A stretch of DNA of 64,000 nucleotides, taken from Rhodohalobacter sp. 614A (lineage in GTDB: Bacteria; Bacteroidota; Rhodothermia; Balneolales; Balneolaceae). Both the position numbers and the translations under genes were made by a program. Each line of letters opens with the position of its first letter. Within the stretch, counting starts at the first letter, position 1. The stretch is taken from contig NZ_JAKEDS010000005.1 in NCBI RefSeq assembly GCF_021462415.1, positions 1 through 64,000 on the forward strand. The letters are read 5' to 3'. Below are positions 1 to 9,182 of the stretch, one piece after another. The notes beneath the pieces were generated by a model. That model was given only the letters and a program-made list of their open reading frames with translations, did no database searches and was not told the origin of the DNA.

Positions 1-71
1 CCGTGATCTACGTGACCTATCGTACCTATATTCACATGCGGCTTGGTACGTTGAAATGTCTCTTTTGCCAT
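1..71 (-). CDS. tuf: Elongation factor Tu, N-terminal fragment (runs off window)
   Basis: Reading the minus strand from the ATG at 71-69 gives [20 protein letters not shown] followed by VDHG. This is the invariant start of EF-Tu, including the first half of the P-loop (GHVDHGKT) that binds GTP. EF-Tu delivers aminoacyl-tRNA to the ribosome in the cytoplasm. Only about 23 codons lie in the window; the rest is to the left. The gene directly follows four tRNA genes on the same strand and is probably co-transcribed with them. Confidence 0.95.
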   Translation of the reverse strand, partial: MAKETFQRTKPHVNIGTIGHVDH

Positions 72-123
72 GGTTAAAAAATTATTTATTAGTTTTATTT
101 ACTTTTGAACGTTCAATCTGAAG

Positions 124-195
<72 letters not shown>

Positions 196-206
196 TTGTT
201 TCAGTG

Positions 207-279
207 AGCGGGCGACCGGACTCGAACCGGCAACATTCACCTTGGAAGGGTGACGCTCTACCAATTGAGCTACGCCCGC
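207..279 (-). tRNA. tRNA-Gly (anticodon TCC)
   Basis: The minus strand folds as a 73-nt cloverleaf with acceptor stem GCGGGCG/CGCCCGC and discriminator T. The anticodon stem TCACC/GGTGA encloses loop CTTCCAA, giving TCC. The T arm carries GGTTCGAGTCC. It lies 11 nt upstream of tRNA-Thr(GGT). No CCA is encoded. Confidence 0.96.
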
Positions 280-293
280 AATTGTGATATATG

Positions 294-376
294 TGGGGGG
301 AGCAGGATTCGAACCTACGAAGTCTCACGACAACAGATTTACAGTCTGCCCCAGTTGGCCACTTTGGTATCCCCCC
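294..376 (-). tRNA. tRNA-Tyr (anticodon GTA)
   Basis: This is an 83-nt class II tRNA on the minus strand with acceptor stem GGGGGGA/TCCCCCC and discriminator A. The anticodon stem CAGA/TCTG encloses loop CTGTAAA, giving GTA. A long variable arm follows, as expected for bacterial tRNA-Tyr, then T loop GGTTCGAATCC. It is 14 nt upstream of tRNA-Gly. Confidence 0.96.
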
Positions 377-399
377 TTCTTTCTACTCTTTACAGAGAG

Positions 400-471
400 A
401 GCCAGTGGCCGGATTTGAACCGACGACCGGCGGTTTACAAAACCGCTGCTCTACCACTGAGCTACACTGGC
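400..471 (-). tRNA. tRNA-Thr (anticodon TGT)
   Basis: The minus strand folds as a 72-nt cloverleaf with acceptor stem GCCAGTG/CACTGGC. The anticodon stem GCGGT/ACCGC encloses loop TTTGTAA, giving TGT. It is the first gene of the tRNA-tuf transcription unit. The 140 bp upstream (472-611), up to the stop codon of the dedA-like gene, must hold the promoter; I see no certain -35/-10 pair there. Confidence 0.96.
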
Positions 472-611
472 ATATCCAAAATTTCAAAAAACAACGGGTA
501 CAGATAAGAAAACTTACTCACCCAACTTTCAGTATCTTGAGGGCATAATTTCCCCACAAGCGAAAGACCTGAAACATAAGAACATCTCCGATATTAGTCA
601 ACAAAACTGAG

Positions 612-1253
612 CTATTTTTTTAATGATTCTTCCTTTTTCTTTTGAAGACTTTTATATATCACCCTTGTTATGACCAAAACGGATATCAAAATTAAAATTA
701 TCCAGCCATATACATTTAAATAGTGACCAATAATTTGCCAGTTCTCGTGCACAATCCATCCAAATGAAAGCAAAATGGTATTCCACAGAATAGAACTGAT
801 AAACGAACTAATAACAGTTGAATAAATTCTTGTCTTTGTAATTCCGGAAGCAAGGGAGATTGCGGAGCGTGTACCGGCTAAAAAACGATTGGCAAGAATA
901 ACACCCTGCCCCCAGCGCCCCATCCACCGGTTGATCTTGTCGAAATATTTTACATCAATAAACCTCATAAGCCAAAAACGGCTTCGTTCTTGCTCAATTC
1001 GATCTCCAAAATACCAACCAACCGCATACATACTCATAAATCCGAAAACGGACGCTATGGTTGTGAAAATTAAAACAGGTATAAAGTTAATCGTCTGTTC
1101 AGCAGCAAGATATCCTCCAAAAGCCACAAGTACATCCCCCGGAATTGGCGGCAGAATATTCTCCATATATGCAACAAGCGTAAAGATCAGGTAGATACTT
1201 ACAGGAGATAGCGTTTGTATCCAGTCAACAAGTTGTTGTACGTATGCCTCCAT
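612..1253 (-). CDS. DedA/SNARE-associated family inner-membrane protein
   Basis: A 213-residue multi-pass membrane protein of the DedA family. DedA proteins are proton-motive-force-dependent; several flip lipid carriers (undecaprenyl phosphate or phosphatidylethanolamine) across the inner membrane. Diagnostic marks seen are the acidic/proline motif ENILPPIPGD at residues 31-40 and the arginine motif NRFLAGTRS at 122-130, between hydrophobic stretches near 15-30, 55-82, 140-165 and 180-200. The tail is lysine-rich and cytoplasmic. It starts one base after the ispF stop codon, so it is the last gene of the queA-ispD-ispF-dedA operon. Its exact substrate cannot be told from sequence. Confidence 0.88.
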   Translation of the reverse strand: MEAYVQQLVDWIQTLSPVSIYLIFTLVAYMENILPPIPGDVLVAFGGYLAAEQTINFIPVLIFTTIASVFGFMSMYAVGWYFGDRIEQERSRFWLMRFIDVKYFDKINRWMGRWGQGVILANRFLAGTRSAISLASGITKTRIYSTVISSFISSILWNTILLSFGWIVHENWQIIGHYLNVYGWIILILISVLVITRVIYKSLQKKKEESLKK

Positions 1254-1254
1254 G

Positions 1255-1734
1255 TTACACTTTTTCTAAAAGTACAACGGCATGAACTGCAATTCCTTCT
1301 TCCCTGCCGATGAACCCCATCTTCTCGTTTGTAGTTGCCTTCACAGAAATTTGGTTTTGATTACACCCCAACGCTTCAGCGATATGATTCCGTATACCCG
1401 GAATGTATGCACTCAATTTGGGCCTTTCTGCAACAATAGTTGAATCGACATTTATTATGGAATAGCCTTCTTCTTGAACCCGTGCATAAGATTCTTTCAG
1501 AAGCTTTGTACTATCCGCATTTTTAAAAGCGGGATCGGTGTCGGGAAAATGCTGTCCAATATCTCCCAGCGCAGCTGCGCCCAACATTGCATCAATAATA
1601 GCATGAAGCAATGCATCAGCATCCGAGTGACCTTTAAGCCCCTTGGAAAAAGGAATTTCAATCCCGCCCAAGAATAATTTACGCCCTTCTTCAAACGGGT
1701 GCACATCAAAACCCTGGCCCACCCGAAAACTCAC
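1255..1734 (-). CDS. ispF: 2-C-methyl-D-erythritol 2,4-cyclodiphosphate synthase
   Basis: The enzyme converts CDP-methylerythritol 2-phosphate to the cyclic diphosphate and CMP in the non-mevalonate (MEP) isoprenoid pathway. At 159 residues it matches the family length. The metal site FDVH (Asp10, His12) and the [12 protein letters not shown] motif supplying the third zinc ligand are intact, and the C-terminal [15 protein letters not shown] motif is present. The start is GTG at 1734-1732, overlapping the ispD TGA as GTGA. That overlap implies translational coupling of the two consecutive MEP enzymes. Confidence 0.97.
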   Translation of the reverse strand: MSFRVGQGFDVHPFEEGRKLFLGGIEIPFSKGLKGHSDADALLHAIIDAMLGAAALGDIGQHFPDTDPAFKNADSTKLLKESYARVQEEGYSIINVDSTIVAERPKLSAYIPGIRNHIAEALGCNQNQISVKATTNEKMGFIGREEGIAVHAVVLLEKV

Positions 1735-2429
1735 ACCACCCCCTGCGTGATGAGATAACGGGCTACATTTAAATCATGTGGATGTGTAATTTTGAAATTT
1801 TCTGAAGATCCCTCTACAAGAACAACTTTTCCACCGGTTCTTTCCACCAGAGAAGAGTCATCTGATCCCAGAATTTTATGTTCCTTTGCATATTGATATG
1901 CTTCCCGTAGCAGAGCCGCCCAAAAAATCTGAGGCGTCTGTGCCTGCCAAAGTTTTTTTCTGTCCGGTGTTTCTTCAACTTCCAGGCTTGGCCGGGCAAT
2001 TTTTATCGTATCTCGTGCGGGAATAGCAAGTACAGCCCCGCCAGATCTTGACGCTTCCTCAATACAATTCTCAATTTCTTCTTTCTTTACAAAGGGGCGG
2101 ACTGCATCGTGCACAGCAATTAGCCCTGTCTTATCGGATATCTGTTCAAGAGCATTTCGAATGGAGTCCTGACGCTCAGCCCCGCCTTCAACAACCGAGC
2201 ATTTTAAACCCGGAAAAACATTGTTGAGGATGTCCTCCGTTAAGCCTACATATTCCTGCGACGTTGAAACAATCACCTCTCCCAAACCGGAAACCTCCCT
2301 GAATCTTGAAAGTGTATGCTCCAAGACTGTTTTTCCGGCTATTTTAATATACGGCTTGGGAACTTCTCCCCCCAGCCTTTCCCCTTTTCCAGCTGCGGGG
2401 ATTATAAGCGCCAGTTGTTGCTTTTCCAC
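1731..2429 (-). CDS. ispD: 2-C-methyl-D-erythritol 4-phosphate cytidylyltransferase
   Basis: The enzyme transfers CMP from CTP to methylerythritol 4-phosphate, a step of the MEP pathway. The nucleotide-binding signature [10 protein letters not shown]...PK lies at residues 11-25. HDAVRPFV and the C-terminal KITHPHDL motif (substrate-binding region) are present. Its 232 residues are typical. It begins 3 bp after the queA stop and overlaps ispF, so the three genes are one operon. The next step, IspE, is not in this window. Confidence 0.97.
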   Translation of the reverse strand: MEKQQLALIIPAAGKGERLGGEVPKPYIKIAGKTVLEHTLSRFREVSGLGEVIVSTSQEYVGLTEDILNNVFPGLKCSVVEGGAERQDSIRNALEQISDKTGLIAVHDAVRPFVKKEEIENCIEEASRSGGAVLAIPARDTIKIARPSLEVEETPDRKKLWQAQTPQIFWAALLREAYQYAKEHKILGSDDSSLVERTGGKVVLVEGSSENFKITHPHDLNVARYLITQGVV

Positions 2430-2432
2430 GTG

Positions 2433-3485
2433 TTATTGTATCAACATTGCATCCCCGAACGAGAAGAAACGATAGTCTTTATCAACGGCCTCTTTGTATG
2501 CTTTTTTGATGAACTCAAAGCCACCAAAAGCAGCCGCCAACATTAACAGAGTTGATTCGGGTCTGTGAAAATTTGTAATCAATCCTTCTGTAATCTTAAA
2601 CTCATAATCAGGATAAATGAACTTATCTGTCCAGCCTGTTCCCGGTTTAGACATGCCGCTTGCCATTACACTGGTTTCAATAACCCGAACGGCAGAAGTT
2701 CCGCACGCATAAACTTTATTTTTTTTGCTTGACAGAGCTTCATTAATCCTGTCAGAGGTTTCCTGGGATATGTAATAATTCTCGGAATCCATCCGGTGCT
2801 TGGTCAAATCTTCCACTTCTACCGGGCGAAATGTGCCCCAGCCGATATGAAGGGTTACCGGCACAAAATCCACGCCTTTCTTTTCCAGCTTTTCAACAAG
2901 ATCGGGGGTAAAGTGCATGCCGGCAGTGGGTGCGGCAACAGCTCCTCTTTCTTTCGCAAAAATGGTTTGATAACGTTCTTTATCCGTTTCCTTTGGATCG
3001 CGTTCGATATACGGAGGCAACGGCATGTCGCCAATCTCATCAAGACGAGCGTAAAGATCTTCATTTGGACCTTCATATAAGAAACGAATCGTTCGGCCCC
3101 GCGATGTAGTGTTGTCTACAACTTCGGCCATCAAATCTTCACCGAAATAAAGTTTGTTACCGATCCGGATTTTACGGGCCGGCTCAACCAAAACATCCCA
3201 CAACATATTCTCGGGCATCAGCTCTCTGAGAAGGAATACTTCAATATCGGCTTCAGTTTTTTCTTTTTTTCCTTTTAATTTAGCCGGAAATACCTTTGTA
3301 TTATTATATACAACAACATCTCCCTTGTTCAGGTATTTATGAATGTCAGAAAATTTTTCGTGTTTGATGGTTTCTTCTTCTCGATCAAGAACCATCAGGT
3401 TTGAGCCATCTCTTGGGTCTTTTGGTTCATCAGGTACATTAAAATCATCGATTTCAAACTTGAAATCTGTCAATTTCATTTTCAA
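2433..3485 (-). CDS. queA: S-adenosylmethionine:tRNA ribosyltransferase-isomerase
   Basis: QueA moves the ribosyl part of SAM onto 7-aminomethyl-7-deazaguanine at the wobble base of tRNA, giving epoxyqueuosine. The 350-residue length fits the family. Characteristic motifs seen are RDGSNLMVLDR near the N terminus, TAGMHFT, HIGWGTFRPV and the C-terminal TNFHRPESTLLMLAAAF. An ATG two codons downstream (3479) is an equally good start. It is first in the operon with ispD, ispF and the dedA-like gene; the promoter should lie in 3486-3760, shared with the divergent gene at 3761. Confidence 0.97.
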   Translation of the reverse strand: MKMKLTDFKFEIDDFNVPDEPKDPRDGSNLMVLDREEETIKHEKFSDIHKYLNKGDVVVYNNTKVFPAKLKGKKEKTEADIEVFLLRELMPENMLWDVLVEPARKIRIGNKLYFGEDLMAEVVDNTTSRGRTIRFLYEGPNEDLYARLDEIGDMPLPPYIERDPKETDKERYQTIFAKERGAVAAPTAGMHFTPDLVEKLEKKGVDFVPVTLHIGWGTFRPVEVEDLTKHRMDSENYYISQETSDRINEALSSKKNKVYACGTSAVRVIETSVMASGMSKPGTGWTDKFIYPDYEFKITEGLITNFHRPESTLLMLAAAFGGFEFIKKAYKEAVDKDYRFFSFGDAMLIQ

Positions 3486-3760
3486 AACAGTAGGGATTAT
3501 GAATTTGAATTTTCAACTTTAAGGAAGCTAGAAAATATAGCTGTTTTTTCTTGCTCTGACAAGGTGAATATGTTTAAAGTGAACAACAACTTTTTCAATC
3601 ACATTCCTTCTTTTTAAAACAGACTTCTCCTTGTTATTACAGGGAAATTCGCCAACACAAATCTGCACCTTCTTTTTGTATAATAATTATTTACTAACTC
3701 CTTACATTTATGTATAATTATTGGTGTTGAGAAACCGTTTGATTAGAAAACATAATCATT
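3486..3760. promoter_or_regulatory. Divergent promoter region between queA and the 3761 gene
   Basis: No reading frame was recognised in this AT-rich 275 bp. Two similar AT-rich segments, TGTATAATAATTATT near 3679 and TGTATAATTATTGG near 3711, sit 80 and 50 bp upstream of the plus-strand gene and contain TATAAT-like hexamers. They are plausible promoter elements, but Bacteroidota sigma factors use different consensus sequences, so this is only a suggestion. Confidence 0.3.
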
Positions 3761-4249
3761 ATGAAATTCATTACTTCTCTCATATTAATTCTTCTAATAA
3801 CTGTTGTTGTAGCCAATGCCCAGTTACGTGAAGATCTATCTTATCAACCGGAACAGTATACAACCAGTGTTTCAACCTCTCCGCATTCGGGCCCGGGTAA
3901 CTGGATGAATATGCTGAATATGACAATGAGCCACTCGTATTCGATGTCTTTCAGCAATTTTGGCGGCCAGATGCAAAACATCAATGCCTATACCAATCAT
4001 ATGTTTTTTGATTTGAATGAAAAATTTAATGCTCAGCTGGATGTCTCGGTCCTCCACTCTCCCTTCGGCAATAGTTTTATGAATAACGAAAATAGTTTAG
4101 GCGCACAGATTATTATCGATCAGGCGAGACTTGATTATCAATTATCTCCGAATGCCAGTATTTCGTTTCAGTTTTCGCAACGGCCGGCCTATTATGGACG
4201 CGGAGCATTCTATTCTCCTTTTTATAACCGGATGTCACCCTGGTATTAA
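3761..4249 (+). CDS. Small exported protein of unknown function
   Basis: A 162-residue protein I do not recognise. A clear signal peptide (lysine, then a long Leu/Ile/Val core ending VVVANAQ) predicts cleavage near residue 21. The mature part is rich in Ser, Asn, Met, Phe and Tyr with alternating hydrophobic/polar stretches, for example the one beginning HSYSMSFSNF, which suggests beta strands as in small outer-membrane or periplasmic proteins. The C terminus is aromatic (MSPWY). It is 8 bp upstream of the LytR_C gene and likely co-transcribed with it and rsfS. Confidence 0.7.
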   Translation: MKFITSLILILLITVVVANAQLREDLSYQPEQYTTSVSTSPHSGPGNWMNMLNMTMSHSYSMSFSNFGGQMQNINAYTNHMFFDLNEKFNAQLDVSVLHSPFGNSFMNNENSLGAQIIIDQARLDYQLSPNASISFQFSQRPAYYGRGAFYSPFYNRMSPWY

Positions 4250-4257
4250 GCTCATTG

Positions 4258-4716
4258 ATGGCTAACGACTCTAAAGAAGAAAATTCGAAGCACCTCTTTC
4301 TTAATTCTGTAATCGGGTTTCTGGGTGTTTTACTTTTTATCTTACTCATTGCCTTATTTTCCCGTATTTTATACCCGAGAATTGTTGCTGATCGTGCTCA
4401 GGAAGACCCGGCGCTGATCAGTGAGGTTATTCAGCTTGAAGTATTGAATGGTTGCGGAATAACCGGAATTGCCACACGATTTACAGATGGACTTAGAGAG
4501 TACGGTTTTGATGTTGTTGAAACCGGAAATTATGATCACTTTGATGTCTCAGACACATTTGTGATTTCCCGGAGCGGCCAAATGGAAAACGCATACAGGG
4601 TAGCCAGTGCACTGGGAATTTCCCGCGATCAGGTAATCAGAGAACAATCCCCTGATTTTTACCTGGATGTAACATTAGTGATTGGCACAGATTATGAATC
4701 CTTAAATTTAAATTAA
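4258..4716 (+). CDS. LytR C-terminal-domain membrane protein
   Basis: About 152 residues. A short charged N terminus and one transmembrane helix (roughly residues 20-42) precede a LytR_C-type domain: VIQLEVLNGCGITGIA, then repeats around YGFDVVETGNYDHFDVSDT and VIGTDYESL near the end. LytR_C domains occur outside the membrane, often attached to cell-wall or polymer-attachment proteins; here the domain is alone behind an anchor. The ATG at 4258 is preferred to an in-frame TTG at 4255. The stop is 6 bp from rsfS. The function is otherwise unknown. Confidence 0.75.
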   Translation: MANDSKEENSKHLFLNSVIGFLGVLLFILLIALFSRILYPRIVADRAQEDPALISEVIQLEVLNGCGITGIATRFTDGLREYGFDVVETGNYDHFDVSDTFVISRSGQMENAYRVASALGISRDQVIREQSPDFYLDVTLVIGTDYESLNLN

Positions 4717-4722
4717 CTGCCT

Positions 4723-5136
4723 ATGACCAAAAAGACGGATATTGCCGAATCAATTTTTCAGACAGATTCACCGGGCAAAACATCTGATTCTAAAAAATTA
4801 ATAGATGCTATTGTTGAGGGACTTCTCGAAAAAAAAGCAAAAAATATAAAATTGCTTGATGTTCGGGCACTTACAACATTGACTGATTTTTTTGTCGTTT
4901 GCCATGGAACTTCGGAAACACAAATCCGCGCATTAGCCAACAGTGCTATCGAAAAAGTAAAAGAAGAATTGGAAGAAAATGTGTGGAAAAAAGAGGGAAT
5001 GGATGCCAGAAGGTGGATTATCCTGGATTACGTAAATGTTGTTGTTCATATCTTTAGCGAAGAAAAACGACAATATTATGGAATTGAGCGCATGTGGAAT
5101 GACGCCGAAATTACAGAGATTGAAGACACACCATAG
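4723..5136 (+). CDS. rsfS: Ribosomal silencing factor RsfS
   Basis: RsfS (Iojap/DUF143 family) binds ribosomal protein uL14 and blocks 30S-50S joining, lowering translation when nutrients run short. The 137-residue protein has the family core: KKAKNIKLLDVRALTTLTD, FFVVCHGTSETQIRALA, and the end motif WIILDYVNVVVHIFSEEKRQ followed by YYGIERMW. A short charged, non-conserved N-terminal extension of about 25 residues precedes the core. It is downstream of the LytR_C gene in one transcription unit. Confidence 0.95.
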   Translation: MTKKTDIAESIFQTDSPGKTSDSKKLIDAIVEGLLEKKAKNIKLLDVRALTTLTDFFVVCHGTSETQIRALANSAIEKVKEELEENVWKKEGMDARRWIILDYVNVVVHIFSEEKRQYYGIERMWNDAEITEIEDTP

Positions 5137-5224
5137 CCCTTTAATATTGAACTGCCAAAGTTTTATTAACTTTAGCCAATTATCAGATCTGTACCATCGC
5201 AAACATTAATTAACGCTTTTCTGC

Positions 5225-8200
5225 TTGTCCAGGTTAGCTACATATTCAACCAATCTCTGCGTTTCTATCCTGGTCATTTTGTTAGTAGGCCTTGCTGTAT
5301 TTGAAGCCATTCAAATTTCAGGAACGTCCGATAACGGTATTCCTACAGATGAAGATATTCAACTCTCGCTCGAAGCAAGCGTAGATTTTTTTGATGATCT
5401 CTCCGGCGACTTTCGTGAAAAATCAAACCGGATTTACAACGATATCAGCGAAGCCATCCAAACGGACGTAGAGAGAATGGCTCTCTATAACCGGCTTGAC
5501 AATTACGATGTATGGGGAGTTACCGTTCTGAGAGGAAATTCTAAATGGATCTGGAAAGGATTTGACCTGAGTACTCCTTCCGACTCGGCAACTATAGATA
5601 CCGATGCAGATAAAATATCTATTGCCAATTACAACAATGTGGTTGTCTATTTAAGTCGGCGGACGCTTGATTTTAACGGAGAGCATTATATAATCCTGGC
5701 TGCAGAAAAACTCTATACGGTGACAGACCTTCCTTTTGCTGAAAACGGAAGGTCTCCTTTTTCCAGCGAACCTGCTTTAAGAGATCATTACCCGGTCTAT
5801 TTCAACTTCTTTGGCAACATGCCGGAGAATGCCATTTACCGAACATTAAGTACCGCTTTCAGTGACTCAGTCGGCACCGTTTATGCTCTTCCAAACCAGT
5901 CTTTCAACATCCAGCAATCCAATGATGACAGCCTAAATACAACTTCTATAAGGTTCGCCTTTCACGTAGCTATTTTCATTGTCTTTTTTATTATGCTGAT
6001 TATCTGGTCATCAAATAAAAGAGATGTAACTATTCGTGCATTGGTTTTCCTGATTATTGCTCTCGCGTGGCCATTGATCTTATCCATCAATTTTATCGGG
6101 CTGTGGTCGTCCATGATTCATACCATGACGCCCGGAATTGAATTGCGGTCTATCCGGGAATTGACCCTCTACACGGTAAATGGACTCTTTATTCTCTTTC
6201 TGTTCATAGCGTTTAACAACCTTGTTCAACTTACCAAACGCAAAGAGTGGAACAGCAAACTTTCCCGGGCATTTCTGCTCTCCTTTTTTTTTGGAGCTAT
6301 CCAGGTTCTCCTAATATCATTTTTTATCCAGTCGACCCAAACCCTGCTCACGAACAGCGAAATTCCGTTGCTGGATTTAGAACTCGCTCCCAATGCTCAC
6401 TCCTTTTTCTTCTACATATCCTCCGGATTATTTTTTACAGGGGTTTCTGGTTTCGCTATTTCGGCAGGCTATCATCTAAATCTTATTGAGGATGGAAAAT
6501 CCGTACTCATCGCAATTATTACTGCCTTCAGTTTCTTCTGCACCTATTTTTTGATGGACTTGATCGTTAATGATTTCATCATTGTGGACTGGATGTTTCT
6601 GCTATCGATAGTGTTGTTGTTAATCTATCTCATCATCATTCACTTTTTACATTTATATCCGGATCTCATTAAAGAGATGTCTGGTTTCCGAAAGTTGATG
6701 ATCGGCGTGCTCATCGCTTCCTCAACTATTTACGTCATCATCTGGACAGCAATGAACATGCGGTTAGATGAAAGGCTTCTTGAAAATGTAGCCAGTTTCA
6801 CAGAGGAAGGATCTATTGATACACGAACTATTTTATACGATCTTCTCGCAGATATTGAGTACGAATTTTCGGACGTTACCGCTCAAGACATTGACGATAA
6901 TATTTCAGCCGTTCAGATTCAGTTTCAGCAAATCGTTCAGCAGAACATCCGGCAGCAGTGGTCAGATTACTCGTTCTATATTAAATTAATCTCAGAAGAT
7001 AACCGCGAAATTGCGAGCTATTCGACAACCGTTGAAACCCCGGCCTGGTCTACATCTTTCTATAACAGGGATATTATGCTTCGAACTTACCGGGGTGAAC
7101 AGATTCGATGGCACACCAACCGCCCTGTTATCTGGGACAACCTTCCGCTGAATCTGTCAGACCGGTTTATCTCCCTGTCACGCGGCTGGATTCCAATCTA
7201 TGATCAAGAAAATCCGCGGGATATCATCGCGTGGGTTGCAGCAGATGTATATCTGGAACGAGCCGATTATAACAAACCCATGCGTGCAGTACTTTCAGAA
7301 ATGCCTTCTGATGCGTGGAAACAGAGCTTTTATCTTGCTGAATTTACCGGCAGCCAGTTAACAAGAAACAGCATGATTGGTCTGTACAATCACCAGCCGC
7401 AATACCATATGCTGCCGGCCCGTGAGCTGGAAATAGCGCAAATTGATTCCATTAATTTCCTGACCAATAAAACAGCCCATGGTATTTTCAGGGAGGTTCT
7501 TGTCAACACCGATACTCGCAAAATTATTAAAGCGAGCACACCTTTCCCTGGTTTGGATCAACACCTGTTTTCCTACTTCAGGTTGCAAATTGTGTTGATA
7601 TTCTTTGGGTTGTTTTGCTTCTCCATTTTTTCTTTGATCGGTTTACGGCACTTCAGTCCCTTTGGCCAAAGCAGAAAATTCAAAGCCCGTTTGATTGATG
7701 GCCTGGCACTTGCCACCATTCTCTTCCTGATTGTCCTCACATTTGCCACTCAATATGCTGTTGGCATTCAGAATGAAAAAACGCTGGAACGGGAATTGAT
7801 TCAAAATCTGAATAATTTATCCGTTTCTCTAAAAGATGCCGCCCTGGCCGGAGAAACAGAAGCTACGACGATTCAGCTTTCAGATCTTACTTCACAATTT
7901 AATGTAGATGTGATTCTGTATCGCAATGCAAACGTGGTCGAATCCACAACTCCTCAGGTTTTTCAACAAAATTTAATTCCTTCCATTCTTCCATTTCCTG
8001 TTTATGATTTTATTTACAACCGGCAGAGAAGTCATTACATCACCACTTCAAGAATTGGAAACGAAGAACTGCTGGTTGGTTATCAATCTCTGCAAAACTC
8101 AGCCGGCGAAACCATTGGCGTAATAGCCATTCCAACATTTCTTCAATCACCGGTTTATAATGAACAGTTATTGGAAACTACCAGTTATTTGTTTGTGGTT

Positions 8201-9097
8201 TATCTTTTTATATTCGCCCTGTTTATTGGCGGATCCGTACTACTCTCCGGACAGCTGACGAAGCCACTTTCACTCATTCAAACGGGTTTGAAGAAAATTT
8301 CGCGGGGAGATATGAAAACCAAAGTCCCCGTTACCAGCCGCGATGAAATCGGTTCTCTTGCAAACGCTTATAACAATATGGTCATCCAACTTGAAGAGGC
8401 TCAAAAAGAGTTGGTAAAAGCGGAAAGAGAATCGGCCTGGAAAGAAATGGCTCAACAGGTTGCTCACGAAATCAAAAATCCTCTGACCCCCATGAAGTTG
8501 AATCTTCAACATCTGCAGAGACAATTGGAAAGTAACCCTGACAAAGCCCTTGAACTAAAACCGCTGATTGAAAAAACCGCCAACAATATCATCGGGCAAA
8601 TTGAATCTCTGAATAAAATTGCCTCTGATTTTTCAAAATTTGCCCAGCCAATGCAAGAGCCCAAAGAACCGGTAGAACTGGCTGGTTTGCTTGAATCTGT
8701 TTCCGATCTTTATAATCACGAAATCACCTTACATCTGGATATTCAGATCCCCGGAAAATCAGTAATGGTGCATGCGGTAAAAGATGAACTGCGCCGGGTT
8801 TTTGTGAATCTCATCAAAAATGCCATTGAAGCGTGTGATAATGAGCACGCATACATAAAAATATTGCTTGAAAAGAACTCCGAATCCGTGCTTGTAAAAA
8901 TTACGGATAACGGTTCAGGGATTGATGAGGAAGATCACGATAAAATCTTTGTTCCGAAGTTTTCAACAAAATCCAGCGGAACCGGATTAGGTTTGGCTAT
9001 TTCCAAGAAAATTGTTGAAGCTCATGACGGTAAAATCTGGTTCAAATCCAGAAAAGGAGAAGGCACTGATTTCTTTGTAGAACTTCCCCTAAACTGA
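5225..9097 (+). CDS. Giant multi-pass NtrY-like sensor histidine kinase
   Basis: A 1290-residue membrane kinase. Order: transmembrane helix at about 8-28; extracytoplasmic region to about 235; a block of about eight hydrophobic segments to about 515; a second outside region (about 530-790); two helices; a third outside domain; one more helix; HAMP (about 1005-1062); HisKA with phospho-acceptor His1081 in VAHEIKNPLTP; and a HATPase domain with N box VNLIKNAIEA, DNGSGID and GTGLGLAISKKIVE. The kinase core resembles NtrY. The start is TTG at 5225, since no ATG precedes the first helix. No response regulator is adjacent, so its partner is unknown. It is much longer than usual for such kinases because of the multi-helix middle part. 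Confidence 0.88.
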   Translation: MSRLATYSTNLCVSILVILLVGLAVFEAIQISGTSDNGIPTDEDIQLSLEASVDFFDDLSGDFREKSNRIYNDISEAIQTDVERMALYNRLDNYDVWGVTVLRGNSKWIWKGFDLSTPSDSATIDTDADKISIANYNNVVVYLSRRTLDFNGEHYIILAAEKLYTVTDLPFAENGRSPFSSEPALRDHYPVYFNFFGNMPENAIYRTLSTAFSDSVGTVYALPNQSFNIQQSNDDSLNTTSIRFAFHVAIFIVFFIMLIIWSSNKRDVTIRALVFLIIALAWPLILSINFIGLWSSMIHTMTPGIELRSIRELTLYTVNGLFILFLFIAFNNLVQLTKRKEWNSKLSRAFLLSFFFGAIQVLLISFFIQSTQTLLTNSEIPLLDLELAPNAHSFFFYISSGLFFTGVSGFAISAGYHLNLIEDGKSVLIAIITAFSFFCTYFLMDLIVNDFIIVDWMFLLSIVLLLIYLIIIHFLHLYPDLIKEMSGFRKLMIGVLIASSTIYVIIWTAMNMRLDERLLENVASFTEEGSIDTRTILYDLLADIEYEFSDVTAQDIDDNISAVQIQFQQIVQQNIRQQWSDYSFYIKLISEDNREIASYSTTVETPAWSTSFYNRDIMLRTYRGEQIRWHTNRPVIWDNLPLNLSDRFISLSRGWIPIYDQENPRDIIAWVAADVYLERADYNKPMRAVLSEMPSDAWKQSFYLAEFTGSQLTRNSMIGLYNHQPQYHMLPARELEIAQIDSINFLTNKTAHGIFREVLVNTDTRKIIKASTPFPGLDQHLFSYFRLQIVLIFFGLFCFSIFSLIGLRHFSPFGQSRKFKARLIDGLALATILFLIVLTFATQYAVGIQNEKTLERELIQNLNNLSVSLKDAALAGETEATTIQLSDLTSQFNVDVILYRNANVVESTTPQVFQQNLIPSILPFPVYDFIYNRQRSHYITTSRIGNEELLVGYQSLQNSAGETIGVIAIPTFLQSPVYNEQLLETTSYLFVVYLFIFALFIGGSVLLSGQLTKPLSLIQTGLKKISRGDMKTKVPVTSRDEIGSLANAYNNMVIQLEEAQKELVKAERESAWKEMAQQVAHEIKNPLTPMKLNLQHLQRQLESNPDKALELKPLIEKTANNIIGQIESLNKIASDFSKFAQPMQEPKEPVELAGLLESVSDLYNHEITLHLDIQIPGKSVMVHAVKDELRRVFVNLIKNAIEACDNEHAYIKILLEKNSESVLVKITDNGSGIDEEDHDKIFVPKFSTKSSGTGLGLAISKKIVEAHDGKIWFKSRKGEGTDFFVELPLN

Positions 9098-9182
9098 TTT
9101 CTGCCATAACCTTTATATTCAATAATTTGACAAATTAGTTCTCATCTTTCTGCTCAAATTTTCGTACCATCCTCCCCTTCTG

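Noticed and set aside
1731-1734. Overlap of ispD and ispF as something unusual
   Set aside because: Adjacent or fused ispD/ispF genes with short overlaps are common in bacteria.
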